Below are positions 26,079-33,775 of a DNA stretch of 64,000 bases, in pieces (position 1 is the first letter of the stretch; each line of letters opens with the position of its first letter). This DNA comes from Promineifilum sp. (GTDB taxonomy: Bacteria; Chloroflexota; Anaerolineae; Promineifilales; Promineifilaceae). A program made the position numbers and the translations under genes. The stretch spans positions 124,001 to 188,000 of the forward strand of contig JACKBY010000002.1 in the NCBI GenBank assembly GCA_020634335.1, in the 5' to 3' direction. The notes beneath the pieces are model-generated. The model did no database searches and was not told where the DNA came from. It saw only the letters and a program-made list of their open reading frames with translations.

Positions 26079-26271
26079 ATTGATTTCCTTGCTTGTTTCG
26101 AATCAGATGTGGAGGAAACCAGTCATCGGCCGGCGCCGTTTGACGGACTCGTTACCTCATCTCCCGTAATGATACCCAGACCGGGCGGTTTCGCCCTTCA
26201 AATCGTTCTGATTTCACGACTTTTTGACTGGGTTCAACCGTGTCAGCCCCAATTCCAGCCGAAAGCTTGCC

Positions 26272-27606
26272 TTAACCGAGGCCCAGCATTCGTGCGACCA
26301 TCCCGGTCAACAGGTCGGGAAACAACCCCAACAATCCGGCGAGCACGGCCAGAAAAATCATCATGCCCGTCTCGAAGCCGGCGATGCCTGAGCCCGCCGG
26401 CTCGACCGCGAGACGCGCCGCGCGCCCGCCGACGATCTTCGATGCCACAGCCGCCGTCCCAATTGCCAGAGCGATGACGAGCAGCAGCGGCGGCCACACA
26501 CTGCCGCCTTGTCCCGCCGCGCTCAACTGCGCCCAACGGGCAGCAAAACCAGGTGTCAGGGGCAGGCCGAGCAGCGAAAGACAGCCATAGACAAGCAACG
26601 CCGGCCGCAATCGAGTTGCCATCCGCCCGGCGCGCGTCGGGTTGGGTTCCACGCCCGCGCCGCCTGTTCCCAGAGCAATGAGCAACAGGCTCAGAAAGCG
26701 ACCGATTAGCGCGGGCAGGGCGATTAGCAGGCCGTCGGTTCCCGGAGACAGGGTGACCAGCGGTAGGAATCCCATGTCCAGCAGCACGGCCCCGGCCACC
26801 AAACCACGTTGCTCCGTTGCCCGTGCCATCTGGAAGGCGCCCACCAGCGCCGTCAACGCCGCGCTCCAGCGCGCGGCCGTCTGGAACTCGACGGTTGCCC
26901 GCGCCGCGGGCACGGAATCGAGCAGCCCCAGCAAAAAGGCGACGACGGCGAATTGCACAACCCCCAGCACCAGCGCTGCCACGACCGGGGACAGGTAGCG
27001 ATTCAGCCCATTGACCCAGATGTGAAAGGGGAAGCTCCCCAGGAGCAATAACGTGGCCAACAGCGGAAAGAGCCAGATAACGGCCGGCGTAGCCAAGGCC
27101 CCCGACGTCGTTAGCAGGATGGGGGCCGATGCCAACCCGATCAGCAAGAAATAACGCCACGCCGGGACGACCGCGTCGAACTTTCCACCGTGTAGCGCGG
27201 GGACGACGACGGCCGCGGCGGTCACGAGAAAAACGCTCCCCAGCCCGGCGGGCGAAGCCATGAGCGCCGCCGCTAACGGGGCGAGAACGGCCAGCGCCGT
27301 GGGAGCCAGGACGCGCCCGGCGGGGCGCACCCAGACCACCAGAAACCAGACGCCCAATGCCGCATACACCAGCAAAAGCAGCGACCGGACGAAGGCGGTC
27401 ATCACGATCTCGCGGCCGAGGACAGCGGCGATGTTGTCGGGGAACAGGCCAGTGCCCGGCGCGGCCAACGCCAGCAGTAGCGCCAGCAGGCCGACGAACG
27501 CCAGGCCGACGACAATCGTGACCCGTCGCCACCGGCGAGTGAATAGCGTCGCTATAGCCGCGATGACCGGCCCGATAAGAATAACGAAAGGAAAACCAGT
27601 TTCCAT
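26272..27606 (-). CDS. Membrane protein related to NuoN/MrpD antiporter subunits (degenerate)
   Basis: The 444-residue protein has about 13-14 membrane segments. YFLLIGLASAPILL followed by LLLLGSFPFHIWVNGLNRYLSP closely resembles the proton-channel core of complex I and Mrp subunits, where the usual text is KYFLLGSLASGLLLYG and GAVPFHxWxPDxYxxAP. The Lys before YFLL is Arg here. The Lys that normally follows the PFHxW helix appears to be Gln (GVVQFAVV). It is the last gene of a three-gene operon, 1 nt after the previous stop. The role is unknown: ion or proton channel, or a scaffold for an unlinked partner. Confidence 0.72.
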   Translation of the reverse strand: METGFPFVILIGPVIAAIATLFTRRWRRVTIVVGLAFVGLLALLLALAAPGTGLFPDNIAAVLGREIVMTAFVRSLLLLVYAALGVWFLVVWVRPAGRVLAPTALAVLAPLAAALMASPAGLGSVFLVTAAAVVVPALHGGKFDAVVPAWRYFLLIGLASAPILLTTSGALATPAVIWLFPLLATLLLLGSFPFHIWVNGLNRYLSPVVAALVLGVVQFAVVAFLLGLLDSVPAARATVEFQTAARWSAALTALVGAFQMARATEQRGLVAGAVLLDMGFLPLVTLSPGTDGLLIALPALIGRFLSLLLIALGTGGAGVEPNPTRAGRMATRLRPALLVYGCLSLLGLPLTPGFAARWAQLSAAGQGGSVWPPLLLVIALAIGTAAVASKIVGGRAARLAVEPAGSGIAGFETGMMIFLAVLAGLLGLFPDLLTGMVARMLGLG

Positions 27607-27607
27607 A

Positions 27608-28309
27608 TCAGTCCAGTACGTCCACCGGGAGGTAGCGAGCCTGGGCCAGATAGGCCACGACCAAGGCTACAATTAATTGTGCCGCTACCAGCGCCACAGT
27701 CATCGCCAGCGACTGATCGAGGAACCCGTAGAACAGCCCGAAGCCGCTGAGAAACAGCAGCAGGCCGACGCCGGACGGCAACGGTTCGGCCGAGGTGACC
27801 AGCCCCACCAGTCCCAAGGCCAGCAGCCCGGCGATGGCCGGTTCCAGATAGGCCGGTTCAATGGGCACGGTAGATGCAAACAAGCCGGGCGCTCTGGTGA
27901 GCCATAGCACTGCCCCGAAAACCGCTGTGGCAAACCCCAGGCGCAGCAACCCAGGCTGGGTCACCGAGAATGGCCCCAGTGGGCGAGTATCGGCCAGGCC
28001 CAAACGGGACGCCTCATCCGCTGCCAACCCGGACGGACGGCGACCCCAATTGACCTGCCACGCCGTGACCAGCAGGATGGCCGTGACGAACAGCCCGGCC
28101 AGCGTGTAAACAAAGGCCAGGCGCGGATCGAGCACGTCCACAAACAGGAACCCGGCCAGCAAATAGTGAACAAACACAGCCGCAATAACCAGGCGCAGGT
28201 CCCAGGCGACAACGGCGACGAAAGCCGCCGCCAGCAGCAGCACGACCGAAGGCGCGCCGCGCAGGAAAGCCAGTCGATCCAGCAAGTCAAAGATGGTAGG
28301 CGCGTCCAT
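27608..28309 (-). CDS. Integral membrane protein, middle gene of antiporter-like operon
   Basis: The 233-residue protein has about seven membrane segments. A hydrophilic loop between segments 3 and 4 reads WGRRPSGLAADEASRLGLADTRPLGPFS. The C-terminal third (LLLFLSGFGLFYGFLDQ, then MTVALVAAQLIVALVVAYL) is vaguely like small NuoK/MrpC- or HyfE-type subunits, but I see no diagnostic residue. It starts 4 nt after the stop of the larger upstream gene and stops 1 nt before the next ATG, so the three are surely co-translated. No function is assigned. Confidence 0.68.
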   Translation of the reverse strand: MDAPTIFDLLDRLAFLRGAPSVVLLLAAAFVAVVAWDLRLVIAAVFVHYLLAGFLFVDVLDPRLAFVYTLAGLFVTAILLVTAWQVNWGRRPSGLAADEASRLGLADTRPLGPFSVTQPGLLRLGFATAVFGAVLWLTRAPGLFASTVPIEPAYLEPAIAGLLALGLVGLVTSAEPLPSGVGLLLFLSGFGLFYGFLDQSLAMTVALVAAQLIVALVVAYLAQARYLPVDVLD

Positions 28310-28313
28310 AGGT

Positions 28314-29843
28314 TCAGGCGATCCAAATTAGCAAGAGCAACAGACCCAGCAGCCAAAGCAAGCCGTTGTCACCTTCGAGAATGGCCAGCGCGTCGGCCAG
28401 CGCATCGGTCGCGGCCCGCCCGGCGCGACGCAGGCGGGGCGCAAGAGTGGCCGCCGATTGCGGTAGGCGCACTGCCTCGCCAAACAGGTCGCCCACGGTT
28501 TCCACCGGCGGCGCAAAATGGCCCAGAAGCAAGCCCGCCACGGCCGGAACGAAAAGCGCTGCCCACGTTATCAACCCGGTATTCGCGGCGGCAAAATCGA
28601 GACTGAGTAGCCCGATGATCGGCGGCGCGAAGGCCAGGGCGCGGAACCATAGGGCGCGTGGGGAAGTTCCGGCGCGAGTAAGTGATCGACTGAGCTGATA
28701 AAGGGTGGCCGCCCACAGGGTCATCAATACCAACGAGACGAGTAACAGAATCCACCCGCCGGCCGCGCGCCACGCCTCGTAAAGCGAGGCCAGCGTCTCC
28801 CAGCCCGCCGTCAATGGCAACCCGACCACGGCGGCCAGGACAGCAATGATAGCGATCAGCCCGGGCGACACCTGACGACGCCTTGGCGCGTCAACATGAC
28901 CCGGTTCCGGGGAAGGTGTGTCCCGGGTGGAGAATACCATTGCCAGTAAAAGCGGCGCGAAGACGGCCAGCCGCGCCGCAACGGGCAGCGCCTGCGGCCC
29001 CACCCAGAGAGCGGTCGCGAACGCTAAACCGGCCAATCCCAGGCCAAGGGCGCGCGGCATCGCCGCCGGCTGTCTCCAGGCTCGGCCCAGGCCGAACAAT
29101 AGGCTTAATAAGCCAATGGCCGTCGCTGCCGCCAGTTCGATGGCTGTGGGTAAAGTCCCACTGAGCGTCGCCGCCAGCACGGCCGCGCCGACTGCCACCG
29201 GCAGGCCATTCAACAGTATGGCAAGCGGACCCGATTCATCACCCCTGGGCCATCCGCCGAACGGCCACACGCCCATCAGCACAGCCGCCCCGGCCATGCT
29301 CAGCAGCAGGCTTAGTCGGCCGTCGGGCAGCACTGCGGCCGCCCACAAGGGAAACACGGCCATCAACGGGCCGGACGAGTCGCCAAGCCGGGCGCGCCAA
29401 TTCGCGCCGGCTGAGACGGCCCCGAACCCCCATGCCAACGCGCCGGCCACCGCGAACACCGTGACGCCCATGATTCGCGTGCGTTCGTCGGCGGCCCAAA
29501 TGGCGGGCAAGGCCGCGGCCGTTGCGCCCAGGGACAAGGCCGCGTGGCGCGTGGAGTCGAGCAGTTCGGGGCTTATCAAGGCGTGGACAGAGGCGGACAG
29601 GAGGACCAGCAGTACGATGCCCGTCAGCGACCAGCCCACTTCGCCGATGGCCCACTGCCGCCCGGCGAAGGCCAACGCCGGCGTGTCCACGGCCGGGCGA
29701 AACAGAGCCCACAGGCCGAAAGCAACGAGCGTGGCCGCGATGGAGATGACAATCGGGAGCCTGGGGCGCCGCCCGGCCGGCAGGCAAATGCCCGCCGCGG
29801 CTACCATCAAAATCCAGAGCGCGGCATAGGGTGCAAAAGACAT
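28314..29843 (-). CDS. Large membrane protein related to NuoL/HyfB-type subunits (very degenerate)
   Basis: The 509-residue protein has about 14 membrane segments. AAVLMGVWPFGGWPRGDESGPLAILLNGLPVAVGAAVL occupies the place of the conserved PFHxWLPDAHxxAPxxVSALLSG helix of antiporter-like subunits. The C-terminal LPLTAGWETLASLYEAW resembles the PLTxGFxxK helix. The usual intramembrane Lys residues are not evident. It is the first gene of the three-gene unit, starting at ATG 29843. A TTG one codon earlier is also open. A leaderless-type -10 lies 9 nt before the ATG. The function is unknown; the relationship is read by eye. Confidence 0.65.
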   Translation of the reverse strand: MSFAPYAALWILMVAAAGICLPAGRRPRLPIVISIAATLVAFGLWALFRPAVDTPALAFAGRQWAIGEVGWSLTGIVLLVLLSASVHALISPELLDSTRHAALSLGATAAALPAIWAADERTRIMGVTVFAVAGALAWGFGAVSAGANWRARLGDSSGPLMAVFPLWAAAVLPDGRLSLLLSMAGAAVLMGVWPFGGWPRGDESGPLAILLNGLPVAVGAAVLAATLSGTLPTAIELAAATAIGLLSLLFGLGRAWRQPAAMPRALGLGLAGLAFATALWVGPQALPVAARLAVFAPLLLAMVFSTRDTPSPEPGHVDAPRRRQVSPGLIAIIAVLAAVVGLPLTAGWETLASLYEAWRAAGGWILLLVSLVLMTLWAATLYQLSRSLTRAGTSPRALWFRALAFAPPIIGLLSLDFAAANTGLITWAALFVPAVAGLLLGHFAPPVETVGDLFGEAVRLPQSAATLAPRLRRAGRAATDALADALAILEGDNGLLWLLGLLLLLIWIA

Positions 29844-29852
29844 CAACGGTCG

Positions 29853-29858
29853 ATTCTA
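29853..29858 (-). promoter_or_regulatory. -10 box TAGAAT of the antiporter-like operon
   Basis: On the minus strand TAGAAT ends 9 nt before ATG 29843, with no Shine-Dalgarno sequence. It again fits a leaderless transcript. Confidence 0.55.
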
Positions 29859-29940
29859 GACTTCAAGCGCGCAACAAGCAAAAGCGCTTCAGAAAGGAGT
29901 AATCTTTCGGGAATGGGGTCGCGTCGAAAACGCTGGCAGG

Positions 29941-30795
29941 TCAGTTCGCTCCGTGAAGAGAGCCGACTTCCGGCGAGGCGATGGAAAGCGCGGCCGCTGG
30001 TCGTTGGCGAGCGGCTTCGGCCCGCTCCAGCGACTGGCGGATCGCCGGCAATTGTTGCAGCGCCGCCTCTTCGCCAAGGACAATCAGACGCTCGTAGTCG
30101 GAAAATTTGAAATAGGAACGCCCCTCCATGTGAGGCACGATCAGGCAGTCACACTCGTTGGCTCCCCGACCGGCGTGGCGGACAAGGGTCTCGATTGCCG
30201 CGAGACCCTGGCTAAATGGCCCCAGGCGCGGCCGCAGGGCGGGCATGAAGATGTCGACGCCGATTACGTAGTCGGCCCCCAGCAGCCGGGCGACATCGGC
30301 GGGGATGTTGTCGGTGATACCGCCGTCGACCAGGATATGGTCATTTTGCTCCACCGGCGGCACAAACCCCGGTACCGAGCAACTGGCTCGCACGGCCGTG
30401 CACAACCGCCCTTCCGACAGAACGACCCGTTCGCCGGAGATCAGGTCACTGGCAACCGCCGCGAAGGGAATCGCCAGATCGCGCACGTCGAATTGGCCGA
30501 TGTTGTCCTCCATCCAGGCTTCCAGGTGTTTGAAGGTGACAAAGCCTCCGGCCGAAAAGAGCGGGCGCGACACCTGCCACCAGCCGGTGCGGGCGGCGAT
30601 ACCTCGCAGGTCTTCAATGGTCAGCCCGGCGCAGTAAGCCGCGCCGATGATGGCCCCCATGCTGGTTCCGGCGATGCAGTCGATGGGAATGTTGGCCTTC
30701 TCCAGGACGGACAAGACCCCGATGTGGGCCAGCCCCCGAGCCACCCCGCCCCCTAATGCCAAACCTACCTTGATGCGGCCGTTATCACTGCTCAT
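29941..30795 (-). CDS. Patatin-like phospholipase (RssA/NTE family)
   Basis: The 284-residue Ser-Asp dyad lipase has the oxyanion loop LALGGGVARGLAHIG at residues 12-26. The nucleophile is Ser45 in GTSMG and the Asp is Asp157 in VDGGITDN. The family hydrolyses acyl chains of phospholipids or lysophospholipids. No membrane segment is seen; it is probably cytoplasmic or membrane-peripheral. After the catalytic core a tail rich in Arg, Ala and Glu ends in low-conservation sequence. An SCP2-domain lipid-binding protein and a crotonase lie upstream on the same strand, which hints at a lipid theme, though the genes are 59-90 bp apart. Confidence 0.9.
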   Translation of the reverse strand: MSSDNGRIKVGLALGGGVARGLAHIGVLSVLEKANIPIDCIAGTSMGAIIGAAYCAGLTIEDLRGIAARTGWWQVSRPLFSAGGFVTFKHLEAWMEDNIGQFDVRDLAIPFAAVASDLISGERVVLSEGRLCTAVRASCSVPGFVPPVEQNDHILVDGGITDNIPADVARLLGADYVIGVDIFMPALRPRLGPFSQGLAAIETLVRHAGRGANECDCLIVPHMEGRSYFKFSDYERLIVLGEEAALQQLPAIRQSLERAEAARQRPAAALSIASPEVGSLHGAN

Positions 30796-30854
30796 CTTCC
30801 GCTCCGCTATCTATTCGCGTGTGAAGCGTAGCCCCGTTTTGGCCCGCGCTCCGA

Positions 30855-31265
30855 TCATTCAGGCCACTCCGTATCGACCTTCATAGCGCAAGCGACGAGT
30901 TCAGTCGCCGCCTTGGGCGATTTGAGCACCGTCATCATGTTGCCCTTCAGCTTGAGCTGGCCGGACATGATGCCGCGAATGGGATCGACCTTCTTTTCCA
31001 TCACCTTGCGCCACACGTCGAGCGGCGCGCGCAATTCAAAGGCCACGGGTTTGGAGGCCGGATCATCGACCATATAAGCATCGCGTGCCTTGCCATGCCA
31101 CAGATCGAGATACAAATAGGTATCTTTGGGCATGTGCGGCCCCGCGCTCGTGATGAAGTAGAAATCCCCTTCCCAGTTCGACGCGGCCTTGGCATAGGCC
31201 TCGCTGCTGTTCACGGCCGCCATCAGCGCCTTTCCCCATTCGTCGGTCGCAAACTTGATCCCCAT
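30855..31265 (-). CDS. SCP2 sterol-binding domain protein
   Basis: The 136-residue single-domain protein has the SCP2-like pattern: a hydrophobic strand with TYLYLDLWHGKARDAYMV, VAFELRAPLDVWRKVMEKKVDPIRGIMSGQLKLKGNM, and a helix LKSPKAATELVACA. In other SCP2 proteins the segment just before the last helix (SGQLKLKGNM) lines the lipid tunnel. It should bind acyl-CoA, fatty acid or isoprenoid-type lipids in the cytoplasm. GGAGG lies 8 nt upstream of the ATG. It lies between a patatin and a crotonase gene on the same strand. Confidence 0.85.
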   Translation of the reverse strand: MGIKFATDEWGKALMAAVNSSEAYAKAASNWEGDFYFITSAGPHMPKDTYLYLDLWHGKARDAYMVDDPASKPVAFELRAPLDVWRKVMEKKVDPIRGIMSGQLKLKGNMMTVLKSPKAATELVACAMKVDTEWPE

Positions 31266-31355
31266 ATCGTCGCCTCCGTTGTTTATTTATAACACCTGTG
31301 GATGAATTCGTAAGATAGCACAACCTGATGGGGTCGGCCAATTTGCATAAGGCTG

Positions 31356-32147
31356 TCAGCGCCCTTTGAATTGCGGCGGCCGGCGCGTCATAAAGGCTTG
31401 CGCTCCTTCCATAAAATCCTCGGTGGCAAATAGCTGGCTTTGCGCCCACCCTTCCAGCAGCAGGCCGCGGTCGATGTCGGCCAGCCCGTCGATCACGCGC
31501 TTGGCCATGCCGACGGCCAGCGGCGCGGACTGAGCGATCTCGCCCGCCAGCTCCCCGGCGCGTTCCAAAAGAGCTTCGCGGGGGACCACGGAGTTGATGA
31601 TGCCCCACCGTTCGGCCGATGCCGCGTCGATCAGCCGGCCGGTAAAGATCAGTTCTTTGGCCCGCGCCGGCCCGACCAGTCGCGTTAGGCGGGTGGTGCC
31701 GCCCACGTCGGGAATAATGCCCAGGCGAGTCTCCGGCAGGCCCAGCGCGGTGCCCTCCGCGGCCAGGCGCAGATCGCAAGCCAGCGCCAACTCAAGGGCC
31801 AGCCCCAGGCAGTGGCCGTGGAGCAGCGCGAGGGTGGGCAGTTCCAGCCGTTCCAGCCGGGTCAAAATACCCTGGAACTCGTCGGTGATGGAGCGCATAC
31901 GCTGTGGCCAATGCGGGCCGAACGATTGCGCCAGGCCCAGCAAGGCGCTGACGTCGATGCCCGCCGAAAAACTTTCGCCCTCACCGTGGATCAGAACGGC
32001 CCGCAAGCCGGGCGTGCGGTTCGCCTGCGACACGGCCGCGTCGAACGCCCGGAACATCTCCATATTGATGGCGTTGCGCTTGTCCGGCCGGTTGAGGATG
32101 ATCTCGAAGAGTGCGTCGCGCCGGCGGGTGAGGATAAGATCACTCAT
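31356..32147 (-). CDS. Enoyl-CoA hydratase/isomerase (crotonase) family protein
   Basis: The 263-residue crotonase-fold protein has the first oxyanion strand HGEGESFSAGIDVSALLG (about residues 52-69) and the second, ALLHGHCLGLALELALACDLRLA (about 97-119). The family tract ALGLPETRLGIIPDVGGTTRLTRLVG follows. The usual hydratase Glu pair is only partly recognisable: the position after GLALEL is Ala. It could therefore be a hydratase, isomerase or other crotonase. I chose ATG 32147, with GGGAGG 5 nt upstream, over an ATG 11 codons earlier. It is probably part of fatty acid or acyl-CoA breakdown. Confidence 0.86.
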   Translation of the reverse strand: MSDLILTRRRDALFEIILNRPDKRNAINMEMFRAFDAAVSQANRTPGLRAVLIHGEGESFSAGIDVSALLGLAQSFGPHWPQRMRSITDEFQGILTRLERLELPTLALLHGHCLGLALELALACDLRLAAEGTALGLPETRLGIIPDVGGTTRLTRLVGPARAKELIFTGRLIDAASAERWGIINSVVPREALLERAGELAGEIAQSAPLAVGMAKRVIDGLADIDRGLLLEGWAQSQLFATEDFMEGAQAFMTRRPPQFKGR

Positions 32148-32168
32148 GGCTGCCTCCCATAGCAAAAA

Positions 32169-32222
32169 CACAGATTTCACCAGTGACGTAGCCGAAGTCT
32201 ACGCTAATCGGTGAAATCTGTG
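32169..32222. repeat. Intergenic inverted repeat (CACAGATTTCACC type)
   Basis: The 13-bp perfect arms (32169-32181 and 32210-32222) enclose a 28-nt loop. The word GTGAAATCTG recurs in another hairpin element at 42154-42198, so this looks like a member of a small dispersed repeat family. Confidence 0.6.
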
Positions 32223-32241
32223 TAGTGCGTGCCGATCAACC

Positions 32242-32366
32242 GCAGGATTTTTCAGTCGTCGAGGTGGAGCGCCGGATTCTTATCCGCCGGCCGAGAACCA
32301 GCTTGGTTGCGGAGCCGGTTAAGAAAACGGCGCTACGGAGAGCGATCTGTTACTGAAAAACCCTGC
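32242..32366 (-). repeat. Palindromic intergenic element, copy B
   Basis: The 125-bp element has 15-bp terminal inverted repeats with one mismatch (GCAGGATTTTTCAGT at 32242-32256 against ACTGAAAAACCCTGC at 32352-32366). The two inner hairpins are at 32270-32290 (GCGCCGGATTCTTATCCGCC) and 32314-32334. Its reverse complement aligns along its length with copy A. Confidence 0.85.
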
Positions 32367-32378
32367 GATCGGCCGCCG

Positions 32379-32747
32379 CTAGTCCAGCCGGAAGCTGAAG
32401 GGCGCGAAGGCTACAGGGATCAGCTTGACGTGTTGCTTGGCAAACGGGATGCCGATGATGGTGATCGTCAGAATGGCCGCGCTGACCAGGTGGGCCAGAG
32501 CTATCTCCCAACCGAACAACAAGATCCAGATGACGTTGAGCAGTAGCGGCAGAAAACCTTCGCCGCGCTCGTCGGCGATGACCGCTTTGCCGAACGGCGT
32601 CAGGGTGGCCGCGCCCAGACGCATCGCCTTCAGTCCGAACGGGATGCCGACGATGGTGAGGCAGAGCAGCAAGCCGCCGAGCAAGTAACCCAGCCCCGTG
32701 ATCAGCCCGCCGAAAATCAACCAGATTATGTTACCAAGAACGCTCAT
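32379..32747 (-). CDS. YccF domain membrane protein
   Basis: The 122-residue protein has two copies of the YccF unit: LGNIIWLIFGGLITGLGYLLGG with CLTIVGIPFGLKAMRLG, and LLNVIWILLFGWEIALAHLVSAAILTITIIGIPFAKQHVKL. Each has paired hydrophobic helices and the TIxGIPFxxxxxKL motif. This is the standard layout of bacterial YccF proteins, inner-membrane proteins without a settled function. AGAGGAA lies 5 nt before the ATG. It is adjacent to repeat copy B, which lies just beyond its stop. Confidence 0.88.
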   Translation of the reverse strand: MSVLGNIIWLIFGGLITGLGYLLGGLLLCLTIVGIPFGLKAMRLGAATLTPFGKAVIADERGEGFLPLLLNVIWILLFGWEIALAHLVSAAILTITIIGIPFAKQHVKLIPVAFAPFSFRLD

Positions 32748-32929
32748 GTTTCCTCTTTGTGCCTCGTCCAGAGTGTGATTCACGAGACACATATCATAAC
32801 GCTATACGCTGGAACCGGGTATACGTTGCCGGTCGCCGGCATGCCCACTTCCGAAAACTCGGTTTCTAAAAGACCGTGTACTATAATGCTTCATGGAGTG
32901 CTTTACATGGGGCATTCCGGGAGACAACG

Positions 32930-33775
32930 TTGAACGAAGTCCAAAACACCCTGATACCCAACGGCCGCGAACACATTGCCGCTGCATTTGCCCACGCCGC
33001 CCGGAACGGCCGCGCCGCCGCGCTGATGCCCTACTACACCTTGGGCTACCCCGACCGCGCCGCCTCACTCGACGTCATCACCGCCATCGCCCCCGATAGC
33101 GATTTGCTGGAGTTGGGCGTGCCGTTCAGCGACCCGCTGGCCGATGGGCCGACCATCCAGCACAGCACACAGATCTCGCTGGAGCAGGGAACGACGTTGC
33201 GCGACTGTCTGGACATGGTGCGCGAGTTGCGCGGCCGCGGCGTTGCCGTGCCTATCCTGCTGTTCGGCTATTACAACCCCTTTCTGGCCTATGGTCTGGA
33301 GGCGCTGGCGCGCGACGCGGCCGCGGCCGGGGCGCAGGGCTTCATCGTGCCCGATCTGCCGCCGGAGGAAGCGGCCGAGATGGAAGCCGCCGCAGCGCAG
33401 GCAGGGCTGGCTTATGTCCACCTTCTGGCTCCCACCAGCAGCCCCCATCGCATCATCACCGTGACCGAACGCGCTCGCGGCTTCATCTATCTGGTCAGTG
33501 TCACCGGCGTGACGGGGGCGCGTCAACGTCTGCAATCGAATCTGGACGAGTTTGTTGGCCGCGTACGAGAGCGGACGGATGTCCCCCTGGCCGTCGGCTT
33601 CGGCATCAGCACGCCGGAGCAGGCGGCCGCCATCGGCCGCCTGGCCGACGGCGTCATCGTCGGCAGCGCGCTCATCAACGCCGTAGACGAAGCCCAGGTC
33701 CATAAACCGGCCGCGGCGGCAGCCTTCGTGCGCGCCCTGCGCACGGCACTGGAGGTGAATGAAATCGATGAGTAA
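32930..33775 (+). CDS. trpA: Tryptophan synthase alpha chain
   Basis: Cleaves indole-3-glycerol phosphate to indole and glyceraldehyde-3-phosphate, passing indole to TrpB. The 281-residue protein carries the catalytic Glu and Asp in LLELGVPFSDPLADGPTIQ (about residues 60-78). It also has the phosphate loops GVTGARQRL and AVGFGISTPEQ followed by ADGVIVGSALI. I chose TTG 32930 because GGGAG is 6 nt upstream and the family length is matched. The frame extends 18 codons further only through a TATAAT-bearing region (32882-32887). trpB and other trp genes are not beside it. Its end overlaps the YyaL-type gene by 8 nt. Confidence 0.93.
   Translation: MNEVQNTLIPNGREHIAAAFAHAARNGRAAALMPYYTLGYPDRAASLDVITAIAPDSDLLELGVPFSDPLADGPTIQHSTQISLEQGTTLRDCLDMVRELRGRGVAVPILLFGYYNPFLAYGLEALARDAAAAGAQGFIVPDLPPEEAAEMEAAAAQAGLAYVHLLAPTSSPHRIITVTERARGFIYLVSVTGVTGARQRLQSNLDEFVGRVRERTDVPLAVGFGISTPEQAAAIGRLADGVIVGSALINAVDEAQVHKPAAAAAFVRALRTALEVNEIDE

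Noticed and set aside
26243..27532. 429-codon minus-strand frame overlapping the NuoN-like gene
   Set aside because: It is another frame of the same strand. Its product is Arg/Gly-rich and soluble, unlike the membrane protein in the chosen frame, which has clear helices and operon-type spacing.
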